From: Streptomyces sp. NBC_00464
GTDB taxonomy: Bacteria; Actinomycetota; Actinomycetes; Streptomycetales; Streptomycetaceae
Direction: 5' to 3'
Assembly: GCF_036013915.1 (NCBI RefSeq)
Contig: NZ_CP107899.1
Coordinates: 1,550,001 to 1,614,000 of the forward strand
Length of the DNA stretch: 64,000 bases
Every line of letters begins with the position of its first letter. Position 1 is the stretch's first letter. Made by a program: the position numbers and the translations under genes. Shown piece after piece: positions 18,119 to 26,251 of the stretch. The notes under the pieces are model-generated. The model made no database searches, had not been told where the DNA came from, and was given only the letters and a program-made list of their open reading frames with translations.

Positions 18119-19898
18119 AGCGGTCCCAGTTGACGGACCACGTCATCAGCCCGCGCAGACCCGACCACGTCCCGTGCGTGGCGTACGAGCCGCAGTCGGT
18201 CTTCTTCGTCAGGCAGTTCAGCGCCTTGGTGACCTCGGCCGGCGAGGTGTGTCCGTTGCCCGCCTGGGTGGAGGCCGGCAGGCCGATGGAGACCTGGTCG
18301 GGGCGGAGGCCGGGGAAGACCTTCGTCTGGTCGCCCGCGACGGGGAACCCGGTCAGCAGCATGTCGGTCATCGCGATGTGGAAGTCGGCGCCGCCCATCG
18401 AGTGGTACTGGTTGTCCAGACCCATGATGGAACCCGAGTTGTAGTCCTGGACGTGCAGCAGGGTGAGGTCGTCGCGCAGCGCGTGGATCACCGGCAGGTA
18501 GGCCCCGGCGCGCGGGTCCTGGCCGCCCCACGGCCCGGAGCCGTAGTACTGGTAGCCGAGCTGCACGAAGAAGGTCTCGGGGGCCATGGTGAGGACGAAC
18601 TTCGCGCCGTACTTGGCCTTGAGGGTCTTCACCGCGGAGATCAGATTGACGATCACCGGCGTGGTGGGGCTGCGGAAGTCGGTGTCGCCGGTGTTCAGCG
18701 AGAGCGAGTGGCCCTCGAAGTCGATGTCCAGGCCGTCGAGACCGTACTCGTCGATGATCTTGCTGACCGAGGAGACGAAGGTGTCACGGGCTGCGGTGGT
18801 GGCGAGCTGCACCTGGCCGTTCTGGCCGCCGATGGAGATCAGCACCTTCTTGCCGGCGGCCTGCTTGGCCTTGATGGCCGCCTTGAACTCGGCCACGGAC
18901 TCGACGTTCGGGCACTCGGTGACCGGGCAGAGCGAGAAGCGGATGTCGCCGGAGGTAACGGAGGTCGGCTCGCCGAAGGCGAGGTCGATGACGTCCCAGG
19001 AATCGGGCACGTCCGCCATCCGCGTGTAGCCGGAGCCGTTGGCGAAGCTGGAGTGCAGATAGCCGACGAGCGCGTGGGCCGGCAGGTCCGCGCCACCTCC
19101 TCCCCCGCTGCTGCCGGTGGTCGTGGTGGCGGAGACGGCGGCGGACTTCGCGGACTCGCCCGCGGAGTTGGTGGCGCTGACCTGGAAGCTGTACGCGGTC
19201 GAGGCGGACAGGCCCGTCACGGTCGCCGAGGTGCCGGTGGCGGAGAGGACCTTCGTACCGCCCCGGTAGACGTTGTAGCCGGTGGCGCCCGTGGCGGCGG
19301 TCCAGGACAGCGGGACCGAGGAGGCGGTCGGCGTGCCGGCCTTGAGGCCGGCGGGGACCGCGGGGAGCGCGACCGGGTCGCCGCCGGGGCCGACGAGGGT
19401 GAGGTCGTCGGCGTAGTACGCGGGAGTGCCGTACCAGCCGTGCGTGTACACGGTGACCGAGGTGGTGGACGCACCCGTCTTGAACGTGGTGGTGAGCTGC
19501 TTCCAGTCCCCGGCGGACTGCGTCCACGTGGACACGTCCGTCGTGCCGGTGCCGTCCGCACCCAGGTAGACGTAACTGCCCTGCACCCAGGCGCTCAGCG
19601 TGTAGGTGGAATCGGGCTTGACCGTCACGGCCTGGGAGCACTTGGCGTTGTCGCTGCCTGCCGGGGTCGCCTTCAGCGCCGAGGTGCCGCCGTGTACGGG
19701 CGTGCTGACGGCGGCTCCGCTGCCGCCCGTACAGTTCCAGCCGGTCAGACCGGCCTCGAAGGTGCCGTTGCGCGCCAGATCGGCGTCGGCCGCGGCGGCG
19801 CCCGGTGCCGTGGCGGCCAGCCCGCCGACAGCCAGAAGGGCCACCGAGAAGGCGGCCAGAAGTCCGGTCATGCGGGCGGGGGGTCCCGTGCGTTCCAC
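18069..19898 (-). CDS. Secreted GH18 chitinase with carbohydrate-binding and fibronectin III domains
   Basis: 609 aa. GGAGG five bases before the GTG at 19898 fixes the start. A signal peptide (about residues 1-37) is followed by a CenC/CBM-like beta domain (to about 165), a fibronectin type III domain (175-260), a glycine linker and the GH18 barrel. The catalytic motif DGLDIDFEGH supplies the acid Glu near residue 390. The enzyme should degrade chitin outside the cell, feeding N-acetylglucosamine uptake. The promoter overlaps a DasR-like operator, fitting GlcNAc-controlled expression. This layout matches Streptomyces GH18 exochitinase-type genes. Confidence 0.94.
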   Translation of the reverse strand: MERTGPPARMTGLLAAFSVALLAVGGLAATAPGAAAADADLARNGTFEAGLTGWNCTGGSGAAVSTPVHGGTSALKATPAGSDNAKCSQAVTVKPDSTYTLSAWVQGSYVYLGADGTGTTDVSTWTQSAGDWKQLTTTFKTGASTTSVTVYTHGWYGTPAYYADDLTLVGPGGDPVALPAVPAGLKAGTPTASSVPLSWTAATGATGYNVYRGGTKVLSATGTSATVTGLSASTAYSFQVSATNSAGESAKSAAVSATTTTGSSGGGGGADLPAHALVGYLHSSFANGSGYTRMADVPDSWDVIDLAFGEPTSVTSGDIRFSLCPVTECPNVESVAEFKAAIKAKQAAGKKVLISIGGQNGQVQLATTAARDTFVSSVSKIIDEYGLDGLDIDFEGHSLSLNTGDTDFRSPTTPVIVNLISAVKTLKAKYGAKFVLTMAPETFFVQLGYQYYGSGPWGGQDPRAGAYLPVIHALRDDLTLLHVQDYNSGSIMGLDNQYHSMGGADFHIAMTDMLLTGFPVAGDQTKVFPGLRPDQVSIGLPASTQAGNGHTSPAEVTKALNCLTKKTDCGSYATHGTWSGLRGLMTWSVNWDRFNNWEFSKNFDAYFGG

Positions 19899-19936
19899 AA
19901 CGGCCTCCGTGCAGGGGGGAATTGGGTGTGGCGCAC

Positions 19937-19965
19937 AACATGGTCCAGACCAATCATGTTGTCAA
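19937..19965 (-). promoter_or_regulatory. Chitinase promoter overlapping a DasR-type operator
   Basis: On the coding strand TTGACA (19965-19960), a 17-base spacer, then CATGTT (19942-19937). The spacer contains TGGTCTGGACCA (19952-19941), one base off the palindromic dre core TGGTCTAGACCA recognised by the GlcNAc repressor DasR. A degenerate second copy, AGGTCTTGACAA, overlaps the -35, giving the paired direct repeats known from Streptomyces chitinase promoters. Repressor binding here would block polymerase. Confidence 0.8.
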
Positions 19966-19997
19966 GACCTCTGGCACCCCACCCCTCCCCTGTTCGC

Positions 19998-20447
19998 CTA
20001 TTCCCTGCTTCCCGCCGCGGCTTCGTGCATCGCGAGTTCCAGCAGCGTGGCGTCGGTGAGTGTGCCGGATCCGTCCGGCGGGATCAGCCAGCGCACCCCG
20101 CCGACGGCGGCCCGCCCCGGGTGGGGAACCACGATCCAGGTGCCCGGGCCCGCACCCCGTACCCCTGTGCCCACCCAGCGGGCGACCGTGCCCGGCGGCA
20201 CGAAGAAGCCCATGCGGGCGTCGCCGAAGTCGGAGAGGACCGGCCCCGGCCGGTCGATGAGGCGGGTGAGCACGTCGAGCGTCGGATAGCCCAGCTCCCC
20301 CGGGAGAATCAGCACGTCCCAGCGCCGGCCGGCGGGAAGGAGCGCGATCCCTCGCGGATTGCGCTCCCATTCCCGCCGGCAGGCGCCGGGATCCGGTGCC
20401 ACCGATGCGAGCCACTCGACTGCTGCCTTGACCCCCGCGCCCGTCAT
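19998..20447 (-). CDS. Conserved hypothetical protein
   Basis: 149 aa. GGAGG six bases before the ATG at 20447 supports the start. No signal peptide or membrane segment. The sequence has NPRGIALLPAGRRWDVLILP, then PVLSDFGDARMGFFVPPGT and TWIVVPHP, an order of strands reminiscent of the short prim-pol-like orphan proteins common in Streptomyces, but the catalytic acids of true primase-polymerases are not evident. Function unknown. It lies upstream of the chitinase on the same strand but separated from it by its promoter, so it is a distinct unit. Confidence 0.7.
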   Translation of the reverse strand: MTGAGVKAAVEWLASVAPDPGACRREWERNPRGIALLPAGRRWDVLILPGELGYPTLDVLTRLIDRPGPVLSDFGDARMGFFVPPGTVARWVGTGVRGAGPGTWIVVPHPGRAAVGGVRWLIPPDGSGTLTDATLLELAMHEAAAGSRE

Positions 20448-20469
20448 GGCCGGCCTCCATTCCGTGTCT

Positions 20470-20490
20470 CACCGGCAGGAGTTGCCGGTG
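20470..20490 (-). terminator. Possible terminator
   Basis: CACCGGCA (20470-20477) and TGCCGGTG (20483-20490) form an 8-bp stem with a five-base loop, about 95 bases past the end of the amine oxidase gene. No T-tract, so the assignment is tentative. Confidence 0.4.
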
Positions 20491-20583
20491 TGTACACCCG
20501 GGAGAGAGGGGTCGGGCCGATCCATTACGCGGGTTCGGCTACCAATCGGTAGTGAGCTGGGTCACGAGGCGACGCCCCCTGGC

Positions 20584-21999
20584 TCAGCTGTCGAAGCCGA
20601 GGCCCACGCGGTCCATCGTCCGCAGCCACAGATTGCGGTGGCCGCCGTTGTCGTCCGCCCTGGCCAGCGACCGCTTCGTCAGCTCGATCCCGGCCCAGGC
20701 GAGGGGCTCCGGCGGGAACGGCATCGGCTTCGTCCGCACCATCTCCAGGGCGGTCCGCTCGGTGGGACGGCCCGCGAGAAGGTCGAGCATGACGTCGGCT
20801 CCGAACCGGGTGGCCCCGACGCCGAGTCCGGTGAATCCGGCGGCGTAGGCGACCCGGCCCTGATGGGCCGTTCCGAAGAATGCGGAGAAACGGGAACAGG
20901 TGTCGATCGCACCGCCCCAGGCATGACTGAATCGCACGCCCGCCAATTGCGGAAAGCACTCGAAGAACTGCCCGGCGAGCTTCAGAAAGGTTTCCGGCCG
21001 CTGGTCGAGATCGGCGCTGAGCCGGCCTCCGTACGGATAGATCGCGTCGTATCCGCCCCAGAGGATCCGATTGTCCGCGGAAAGCCGGAAGTAGTGGAAC
21101 TGATTGGCGCTGTCACCCAGCCCCTGCCGGTTCTTCCAGCCGATGGCGGCGAGCTGGTCCTCGGTCAGCGGCTCGGTCATCAGCGCGTAGTCGTAGACCG
21201 GGACGGTGTACGGGCGGACCCGCTTCACGAGCGACGGGAAGATGTTCGTCCCCAGCGCGACACGGCGGGCAAGGACCTTGCCGTACGGCGTCCGGACCGC
21301 CATTCCGGTTCCGGTTCTGGCCAGTTCCAGCCCGCGGGTGTGCTCGTAGATCCGCACCCCGAGGTCGAGACAGGCCTGCTTCAGCCCCCAGACCAGCTTG
21401 GCCGGATGCAGCATCGCGACGCCGCGTCGGTCCCAGAGACCGCCCAGGAACGTCGGTGAGTCGACTTGGGCACGCAGCTCGTCCCGGTCGAGGAACTCGA
21501 CCCCGCCGAAGCCGTGCTGTTCGCTCTCCTGGTGCCATTCCCGCAGCTCTTCGAGCTGGTGGGGCTGGGTGGCGACATCGATCTCGCCGGTGCGCTCGAA
21601 CTCGCAGTCGATGGAGTAGCGGGCCACGGCCGCCTCGATGGCGTCGAGGTTGCGCGCGCCCAGCTCCTCCAGCTTCTTGATCTCGTCCGGCCAGCGCTCC
21701 AGTCCGTTGGGCAGGCCGTGGGTGAGGGAGGCGGCACAGAATCCGCCGTTGCGGCCCGAGGCGGCCCAGCCCGTCTCGTGCCCCTCGATCAGGACGACAT
21801 CGCGTTCCGGTTCGCGCTCCTTGGCGAGCAGCGCGGTCCACAGTCCGCTGTAGCCGCCGCCGATGACGAGGAGATCGCAGTGCTCGTCGCCGGTGAGCGC
21901 GGGAAGCGCGTCCGGCCTACCGGGGTCGTCCAGCCAGAACGACACCGGCTTCGCGTCGGCGAGCGATTGGGCAGCAGTACGCATGGCAGCTGGGGCCAT
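20584..21999 (-). CDS. FAD-dependent amine oxidase (gamma-glutamylputrescine oxidase-like)
   Basis: 471 aa of the DAO family. AAGGAG nine bases before the ATG at 21999 sets the start. The dinucleotide-binding motif LLVIGGGYSGLWTALLA is near residue 45, and GRNGGFCAAS and SHAWGGAIDTC match PuuB/OrdL proteins. PuuB oxidises gamma-glutamylputrescine to the aldehyde, which an aldehyde dehydrogenase then uses. It is 24 bases before... after potC on the same strand, at the end of the potD-A-B-C unit, so uptake and oxidation of polyamines are coexpressed. The exact substrate (free or glutamylated polyamine) is inferred. Confidence 0.88.
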   Translation of the reverse strand: MAPAAMRTAAQSLADAKPVSFWLDDPGRPDALPALTGDEHCDLLVIGGGYSGLWTALLAKEREPERDVVLIEGHETGWAASGRNGGFCAASLTHGLPNGLERWPDEIKKLEELGARNLDAIEAAVARYSIDCEFERTGEIDVATQPHQLEELREWHQESEQHGFGGVEFLDRDELRAQVDSPTFLGGLWDRRGVAMLHPAKLVWGLKQACLDLGVRIYEHTRGLELARTGTGMAVRTPYGKVLARRVALGTNIFPSLVKRVRPYTVPVYDYALMTEPLTEDQLAAIGWKNRQGLGDSANQFHYFRLSADNRILWGGYDAIYPYGGRLSADLDQRPETFLKLAGQFFECFPQLAGVRFSHAWGGAIDTCSRFSAFFGTAHQGRVAYAAGFTGLGVGATRFGADVMLDLLAGRPTERTALEMVRTKPMPFPPEPLAWAGIELTKRSLARADDNGGHRNLWLRTMDRVGLGFDS

Positions 22000-22022
22000 G
22001 GTTTCCAACTCCTTCGGGACTT

Positions 22023-22823
22023 TCAGGGTCGTGCGTTCTTCCGCCGGTTCGCGATCAGCTGGCCGACGAGGACCACCAGTACCGCAATGATGAACATCGC
22101 TGTACCGATGACGTTGATCTGCACGGGCGTGCCGCGCTGTGCCGAGCCCCAGACGAACATGGGGAAGGTCACGGTGGAGCCCGCGTTGAAATTGGTGATG
22201 ATGAAATCGTCGAAGGAGAGCGCGAAGGCGAGCAGCGCTCCCGCGGCGATTCCGGGGGCGGCGATCGGCAGGGTCACCCGCACGAAGGTCTGCACCGGTC
22301 CGGCGTACAGATCGCGGGCCGCCTCCTCCAGCCTCGGATCCATCGACATGACACGCGCCTTGACGGCCGTCACGACGAAGCTGAGGCAGAACATGATGTG
22401 CGCGATGAGGATCGTCCAGAAGCCGAGCTGCGCGCCCATGTTGAGGAACAGCGTGAGCAGCGACGCGGCCATGACGACCTCGGGCATCGCCATCGGCAGG
22501 AAGATCAGCGAGTTGATCGCACCGCGCGCCCGGAAGCGGTAGCGGACCAGGGCGAACGCGATCATCGTGCCGAGCACGGTCGCACCGACCGTGGCCCAGA
22601 CGGCGATCTGGAGGGAGAGCGAGAGCGAGCCGCACATGTCGGCGACGCCGCAGGGGTCCTTCCAGGCGTCCAGTGAGAAGCGCTGCCAGGAGTAGTTGAA
22701 GCGCCCGTTGGGCTTGTTGAAGGAGAACACCATCACGACGATGTTCGGCAGGATCATGTAGGCGAGGGTCAGCAGACCCGCGATGACGATCAGATGGCGT
22801 CGCAGCCAGCGCAGTACGGGCAT
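22023..22823 (-). CDS. potC: Polyamine ABC transporter permease (PotC type)
   Basis: 266 aa with six predicted membrane helices. The cytoplasmic EAA loop reads EAARDLYAGPVQTFVRVTLP near residues 165-185, the contact to the ATPase. The start ATG overlaps the potB stop as TGATG, and the oxidase gene follows 23 bases later. In the PotABCD class it pairs with PotB to move putrescine or spermidine inward. The assignment as PotC rather than PotB rests on gene order and the short N-terminus. Confidence 0.9.
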   Translation of the reverse strand: MPVLRWLRRHLIVIAGLLTLAYMILPNIVVMVFSFNKPNGRFNYSWQRFSLDAWKDPCGVADMCGSLSLSLQIAVWATVGATVLGTMIAFALVRYRFRARGAINSLIFLPMAMPEVVMAASLLTLFLNMGAQLGFWTILIAHIMFCLSFVVTAVKARVMSMDPRLEEAARDLYAGPVQTFVRVTLPIAAPGIAAGALLAFALSFDDFIITNFNAGSTVTFPMFVWGSAQRGTPVQINVIGTAMFIIAVLVVLVGQLIANRRKNARP

Positions 22824-23749
22824 CAGACCAGGTCCTCCGTCCCGGAGCGGCGGATGTAGACGGTGACCATGACCAGGACGACCGCCATGAGGATGAAGGA
22901 GAGCGCGGCCGCCGTCGGGTAGTCGAGGACGCGCAGGAACTGGCTCTGGATGACGCTGCCGACCATCTTGGTGTCGGTGGAGCCCAGGAGTTCCGCGTTG
23001 ACGTAGTCACCGCTGGCCGGGATGAAGGTCAGCAGCGTCCCGGAGACGACACCCGGCATGGAGAGCGGGAACGTCACCTTGCGGAAGGTGGTGGCGGGCG
23101 TGGCGTACAGGTCCCCGGCCGCCTCGTGCAGCCGGCCGTCGATCCGCTCCAGGGAGGTGTAGAGCGGAAGGATCATGAACGGCAGGAAGTTGTACGTGAG
23201 ACCGCAGACCACCGCCATCGGGGTGGCCAGCACGCGGTTGTTCTCGGTCCAGCCGAGCCAGCTGGTGACGTCCAGGACGTGCAGCGTGTTCAGTGCGTCG
23301 ACGACCGCGCCGCCGTCCGCGAGGATCGTCTTCCAGGCGAGCGTACGGATCAGGAAGCTGGTGAAGAACGGGGCGATGACCAGCACCAGCACCAGGTTGC
23401 GCCAGCGGCCGGCCTTGAACGCGATGAGGTAGGCGAGCGGGTAGCCCAGCAGCAGGCACAGGATCGTCGCGGTGCCCGCGTACAGCAGGGACCGGATGAA
23501 CTGCGGGTAGTAGTCGGTCAGCGCGTCCCAGTACGTCTGGAAGTGCCAGGTGACCTCGAACCCCTTCTCCAGGGATCCCGTCTGTACGGAGGTCGAGGCC
23601 TGGTAGACCAGCGGCAGCGCGAAGAAGACGACGAGCCACAGGATGCCGGGGAGCAGCAGCCAGTACGGCACGAGGCGCCTGCGGGTGGAGGGCTTGCGCA
23701 CTTCCGGCTCGGTGGCGGGGGCCGGTGGCGCCTCCTTGGTGAGGCTCAC
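22823..23749 (-). CDS. potB: Polyamine ABC transporter permease (PotB type)
   Basis: 308 aa. A proline/lysine-rich cytoplasmic N-terminus of about 25 residues precedes the first helix (YWLLLPGILWLVVFFALP), and six helices follow. The EAA loop is EAAGDLYATPATTFRKVTFP. It starts with GTG within a GTGA overlap with the potA stop and ends in TGATG with potC, so the three genes are translationally coupled. Confidence 0.9.
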   Translation of the reverse strand: MSLTKEAPPAPATEPEVRKPSTRRRLVPYWLLLPGILWLVVFFALPLVYQASTSVQTGSLEKGFEVTWHFQTYWDALTDYYPQFIRSLLYAGTATILCLLLGYPLAYLIAFKAGRWRNLVLVLVIAPFFTSFLIRTLAWKTILADGGAVVDALNTLHVLDVTSWLGWTENNRVLATPMAVVCGLTYNFLPFMILPLYTSLERIDGRLHEAAGDLYATPATTFRKVTFPLSMPGVVSGTLLTFIPASGDYVNAELLGSTDTKMVGSVIQSQFLRVLDYPTAAALSFILMAVVLVMVTVYIRRSGTEDLV

Positions 23750-24894
23750 GCCGCGTCCTCCACCGTCTCCACGCCGGCGTCGATGTCCTGGGCGGCGTCC
23801 AGGCCGAAGGTGTGCGCCGGGTTCCAGTGCAGGACGACCTCGGCACCGGCGGTGAGCCGGGTGTCCCGCTCGATGTTCTGCTCATAGACCTGGAGAGATT
23901 TACCGGCCGGGCTCTCCACCACGTACTGGGTGGAGACCCCGATGAAGCTGGAGTCGACGATCCGGCCGGTGACCCGGTTGCGGCCCTCCGCTATCGCGTC
24001 CGCGTCGTCGGCGTGGGCGAGCGATATCTTCTCCGGGCGGATACCGAGCAGCAGCCTGCCGCCGTTCGCGGTCGGTGCCGGACAGCGGTCGGTGGGCAGC
24101 CGCAGCTTCCCGCCGCCTGCCGATACGACGATGTCAGTGCCGGTGGAGACGACCTCGCCCTCGATGAGGTTCGAGGTGCCGAGGAAGTTCGCGACGAAGG
24201 TCGTCCGCGGGTTCTCGTACAGATCGGCCGGGGCGCCGAGCTGCTCGACCCGGCCCCCGTTCATCACCGCGACGGTGTCGGCCATGGTCATGGCCTCCTC
24301 CTGGTCGTGGGTGACGTGGATGAACGTGATGCCGACCTCGGTCTGGATGCGCTTGAGTTCGAGCTGCATCTGGCGGCGCAGCTTGAGGTCGAGGGCGCCG
24401 AGCGGCTCGTCGAGCAGCAGGACCTGCGGGTGGTTGATCAGGGCGCGGGCGACGGCGACGCGCTGCTGCTGGCCGCCGGAGAGCTGATGGGGCTTGCGTT
24501 TGGCGAAGTCGCCGAGCTGGACGAGCTCCAGCATGTCGTCGACCTGCTTCTTCACCGATTTGATGCCGCGCCGGCGCAGACCGAAGGCGACGTTCTCGGT
24601 GATGTCGAGGTGCGGGAAGAGCGCATAGCTCTGGAAGACCGTGTTGACGGGCCGCTTGTACGGGGGCAGGCCGGTGATGTCGCGGCCGCCGAGGGTGACG
24701 GTGCCGGTGGTGGCCTCCTCCAGGCCCGCGATCATCCGCAGGGTGGTGGTCTTGCCGCAGCCGGACGCGCCGAGCAGCGCGAAGAAGGAGCCCTGCGGGA
24801 CGGTCAGATCGAGCGGCCGGACGGCGGCGAAGGAGCCGTACGTCTTGCTGATCCCGGTGAGGCGGACGTCGCCGCCTGTCTGCTGCTGTGTCAT
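23746..24894 (-). CDS. potA: Polyamine ABC transporter ATP-binding protein (PotA type)
   Basis: 382 aa. The ABC domain has Walker A GASGCGKTT (near residue 42), Q-loop, signature LSGGQQQRVA, Walker B LLLDEPLGALD and the switch His in VTHDQEEA. A C-terminal TOBE-like regulatory domain follows, as in PotA and other CUT1-like ATPases. It lies 63 bases downstream of potD and overlaps potB. Confidence 0.93.
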   Translation of the reverse strand: MTQQQTGGDVRLTGISKTYGSFAAVRPLDLTVPQGSFFALLGASGCGKTTTLRMIAGLEEATTGTVTLGGRDITGLPPYKRPVNTVFQSYALFPHLDITENVAFGLRRRGIKSVKKQVDDMLELVQLGDFAKRKPHQLSGGQQQRVAVARALINHPQVLLLDEPLGALDLKLRRQMQLELKRIQTEVGITFIHVTHDQEEAMTMADTVAVMNGGRVEQLGAPADLYENPRTTFVANFLGTSNLIEGEVVSTGTDIVVSAGGGKLRLPTDRCPAPTANGGRLLLGIRPEKISLAHADDADAIAEGRNRVTGRIVDSSFIGVSTQYVVESPAGKSLQVYEQNIERDTRLTAGAEVVLHWNPAHTFGLDAAQDIDAGVETVEDAA

Positions 24895-24957
24895 GGATCG
24901 CAGTCCCAGTGGTGTCAGAGGGAGATCAGGGGGAGATCAGAGGGGAGGTGCGTGGGG

Positions 24958-26208
24958 TCAGGCGCCGATGAGTTTGGCGAACTTCTCCTCGTACGCCGTC
25001 TCTTCCTCGGAGGTGAGGGAGCGGAAGGCGTGCGACCTTGCGGCCATCGCCTTGTCCGGGAGGATCAGCGTGTTCGCGGCCATCGCCTTGTCGATCCTGG
25101 CGAGCTCCTCGCGGACCCCGTCGACCGGGCAGACGTAGTTGATGTACGCGGCGAGCTGGGCGGCGACCGGGGGCTCGTAGTAGTAGTCCATGAGCTTCTC
25201 GGCGTTGGTCTTGTGCCGCGCCTTGGCCGGGACCAGCATGTTGTCGCTGGAGGTGATGTATCCGGCGGCCGGGATGGCGAACTTGATGTCCGGGTTTCCG
25301 GCCTGGAGCTGGATGATGTCGCCGGCCCAGGCGACGCAGGCGGCGATGTCGCCCTTGTCGAGGTCGGCGGTGTAGTCGTTGCCGGTGAAGCGGCGTATCT
25401 GGTTCTTGTCGACGCCCTTCTGCATCCGGCCTATCGCCGCGTCGTAGTCGGCGTCCGTGAACTTGCCCGGGTCCTTGCCCATGTCGAGCAGGGTCATGCC
25501 GACGGAGTCGCGCATCTCGGAGAGGAAGCCCACCCGGCCCTTGAGCGTGGGGTCGTCGAGCAGCTGCGTGACGGAGTCGACCTTGCGGCCGTCGGTCGCC
25601 TTGGAGTTGTAGGCGATGACGGTCGGGATGCCGGTCCAGGGGTACGAGTAGGCGCGGCCGGGGTCCCAGTCGGGGGTGCGGAACTGGGCCGAGAGATTGG
25701 CGAACGCGTGCGGCAGGTTGGCCGGGTCGAGCTTCTGGGCCCAGCCGAGCCGGATGATGCGGGCGGCCAGCCAGTCGGTGACGATGATCAGGTCGCGGCC
25801 GGTGTCCTGGCCGGCCGCGAGCTGCGGTTTGATCTTCCCGAAGAACTCGACGTTGTCGTTGATGTCCTCGGTGTACTTGACCTTGATCCCGGTGCGCTCG
25901 GTGAACGCGTCCAGGGTGGGCCGGTGCTTCTCGTCCTCGCTGACGTCCATGTACTCGGTCCAGTTGGAGAAGTTGACCTGCTTCTCCTTGGCCGAGTGGT
26001 CGTCCGAGGCGGCTGCCGCGTCGCCCTCACGTTTGGCGGGCGGGATACCGCACGCGCTGAGCGTGCCCAGCCCGCCGATCGCGAGCGCGCCGAGGCCTGA
26101 GGCGCGCAGCATCGATCGGCGGGTGAGGGCTCCCCTGCCGTTGGTCAGACTCCGGCGCATCGCGGCCAGCTGGGCCGCGGAGAGGCGCTCGGGCTCGTAC
26201 TGCTCCAT
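24958..26208 (-). CDS. potD: Polyamine-binding lipoprotein (PotD type), Tat-exported
   Basis: 416 aa from the ATG at 26208, AAAGGG upstream. A long n-region (about 30 residues) precedes the twin-arginine motif LTRRSMLRASG and the lipobox LSAC, so it is a Tat lipoprotein. The mature part is a periplasmic-binding fold with NFSNWTEYMDVSE, EFFGKIKPQL, DLIIVTDWLAARI and the C-terminal YINYVCPVDG, characteristic of PotD/PotF. It is the first gene of potD-A-B-C and the amine oxidase, 43 bases downstream of an aldehyde dehydrogenase. Confidence 0.92.
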   Translation of the reverse strand: MEQYEPERLSAAQLAAMRRSLTNGRGALTRRSMLRASGLGALAIGGLGTLSACGIPPAKREGDAAAASDDHSAKEKQVNFSNWTEYMDVSEDEKHRPTLDAFTERTGIKVKYTEDINDNVEFFGKIKPQLAAGQDTGRDLIIVTDWLAARIIRLGWAQKLDPANLPHAFANLSAQFRTPDWDPGRAYSYPWTGIPTVIAYNSKATDGRKVDSVTQLLDDPTLKGRVGFLSEMRDSVGMTLLDMGKDPGKFTDADYDAAIGRMQKGVDKNQIRRFTGNDYTADLDKGDIAACVAWAGDIIQLQAGNPDIKFAIPAAGYITSSDNMLVPAKARHKTNAEKLMDYYYEPPVAAQLAAYINYVCPVDGVREELARIDKAMAANTLILPDKAMAARSHAFRSLTSEEETAYEEKFAKLIGA

Positions 26209-26251
26209 ACGCGTTGCCCTTTCGGGTGGGTATGCGGCCGGACCGGCCGGG

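Noticed and set aside
24915..24945. Direct repeat GGGAGATCAG between potD and potA
   Set aside because: Two short copies in a 63-base gap of purine-rich ribosome-site sequence; no sign of function.
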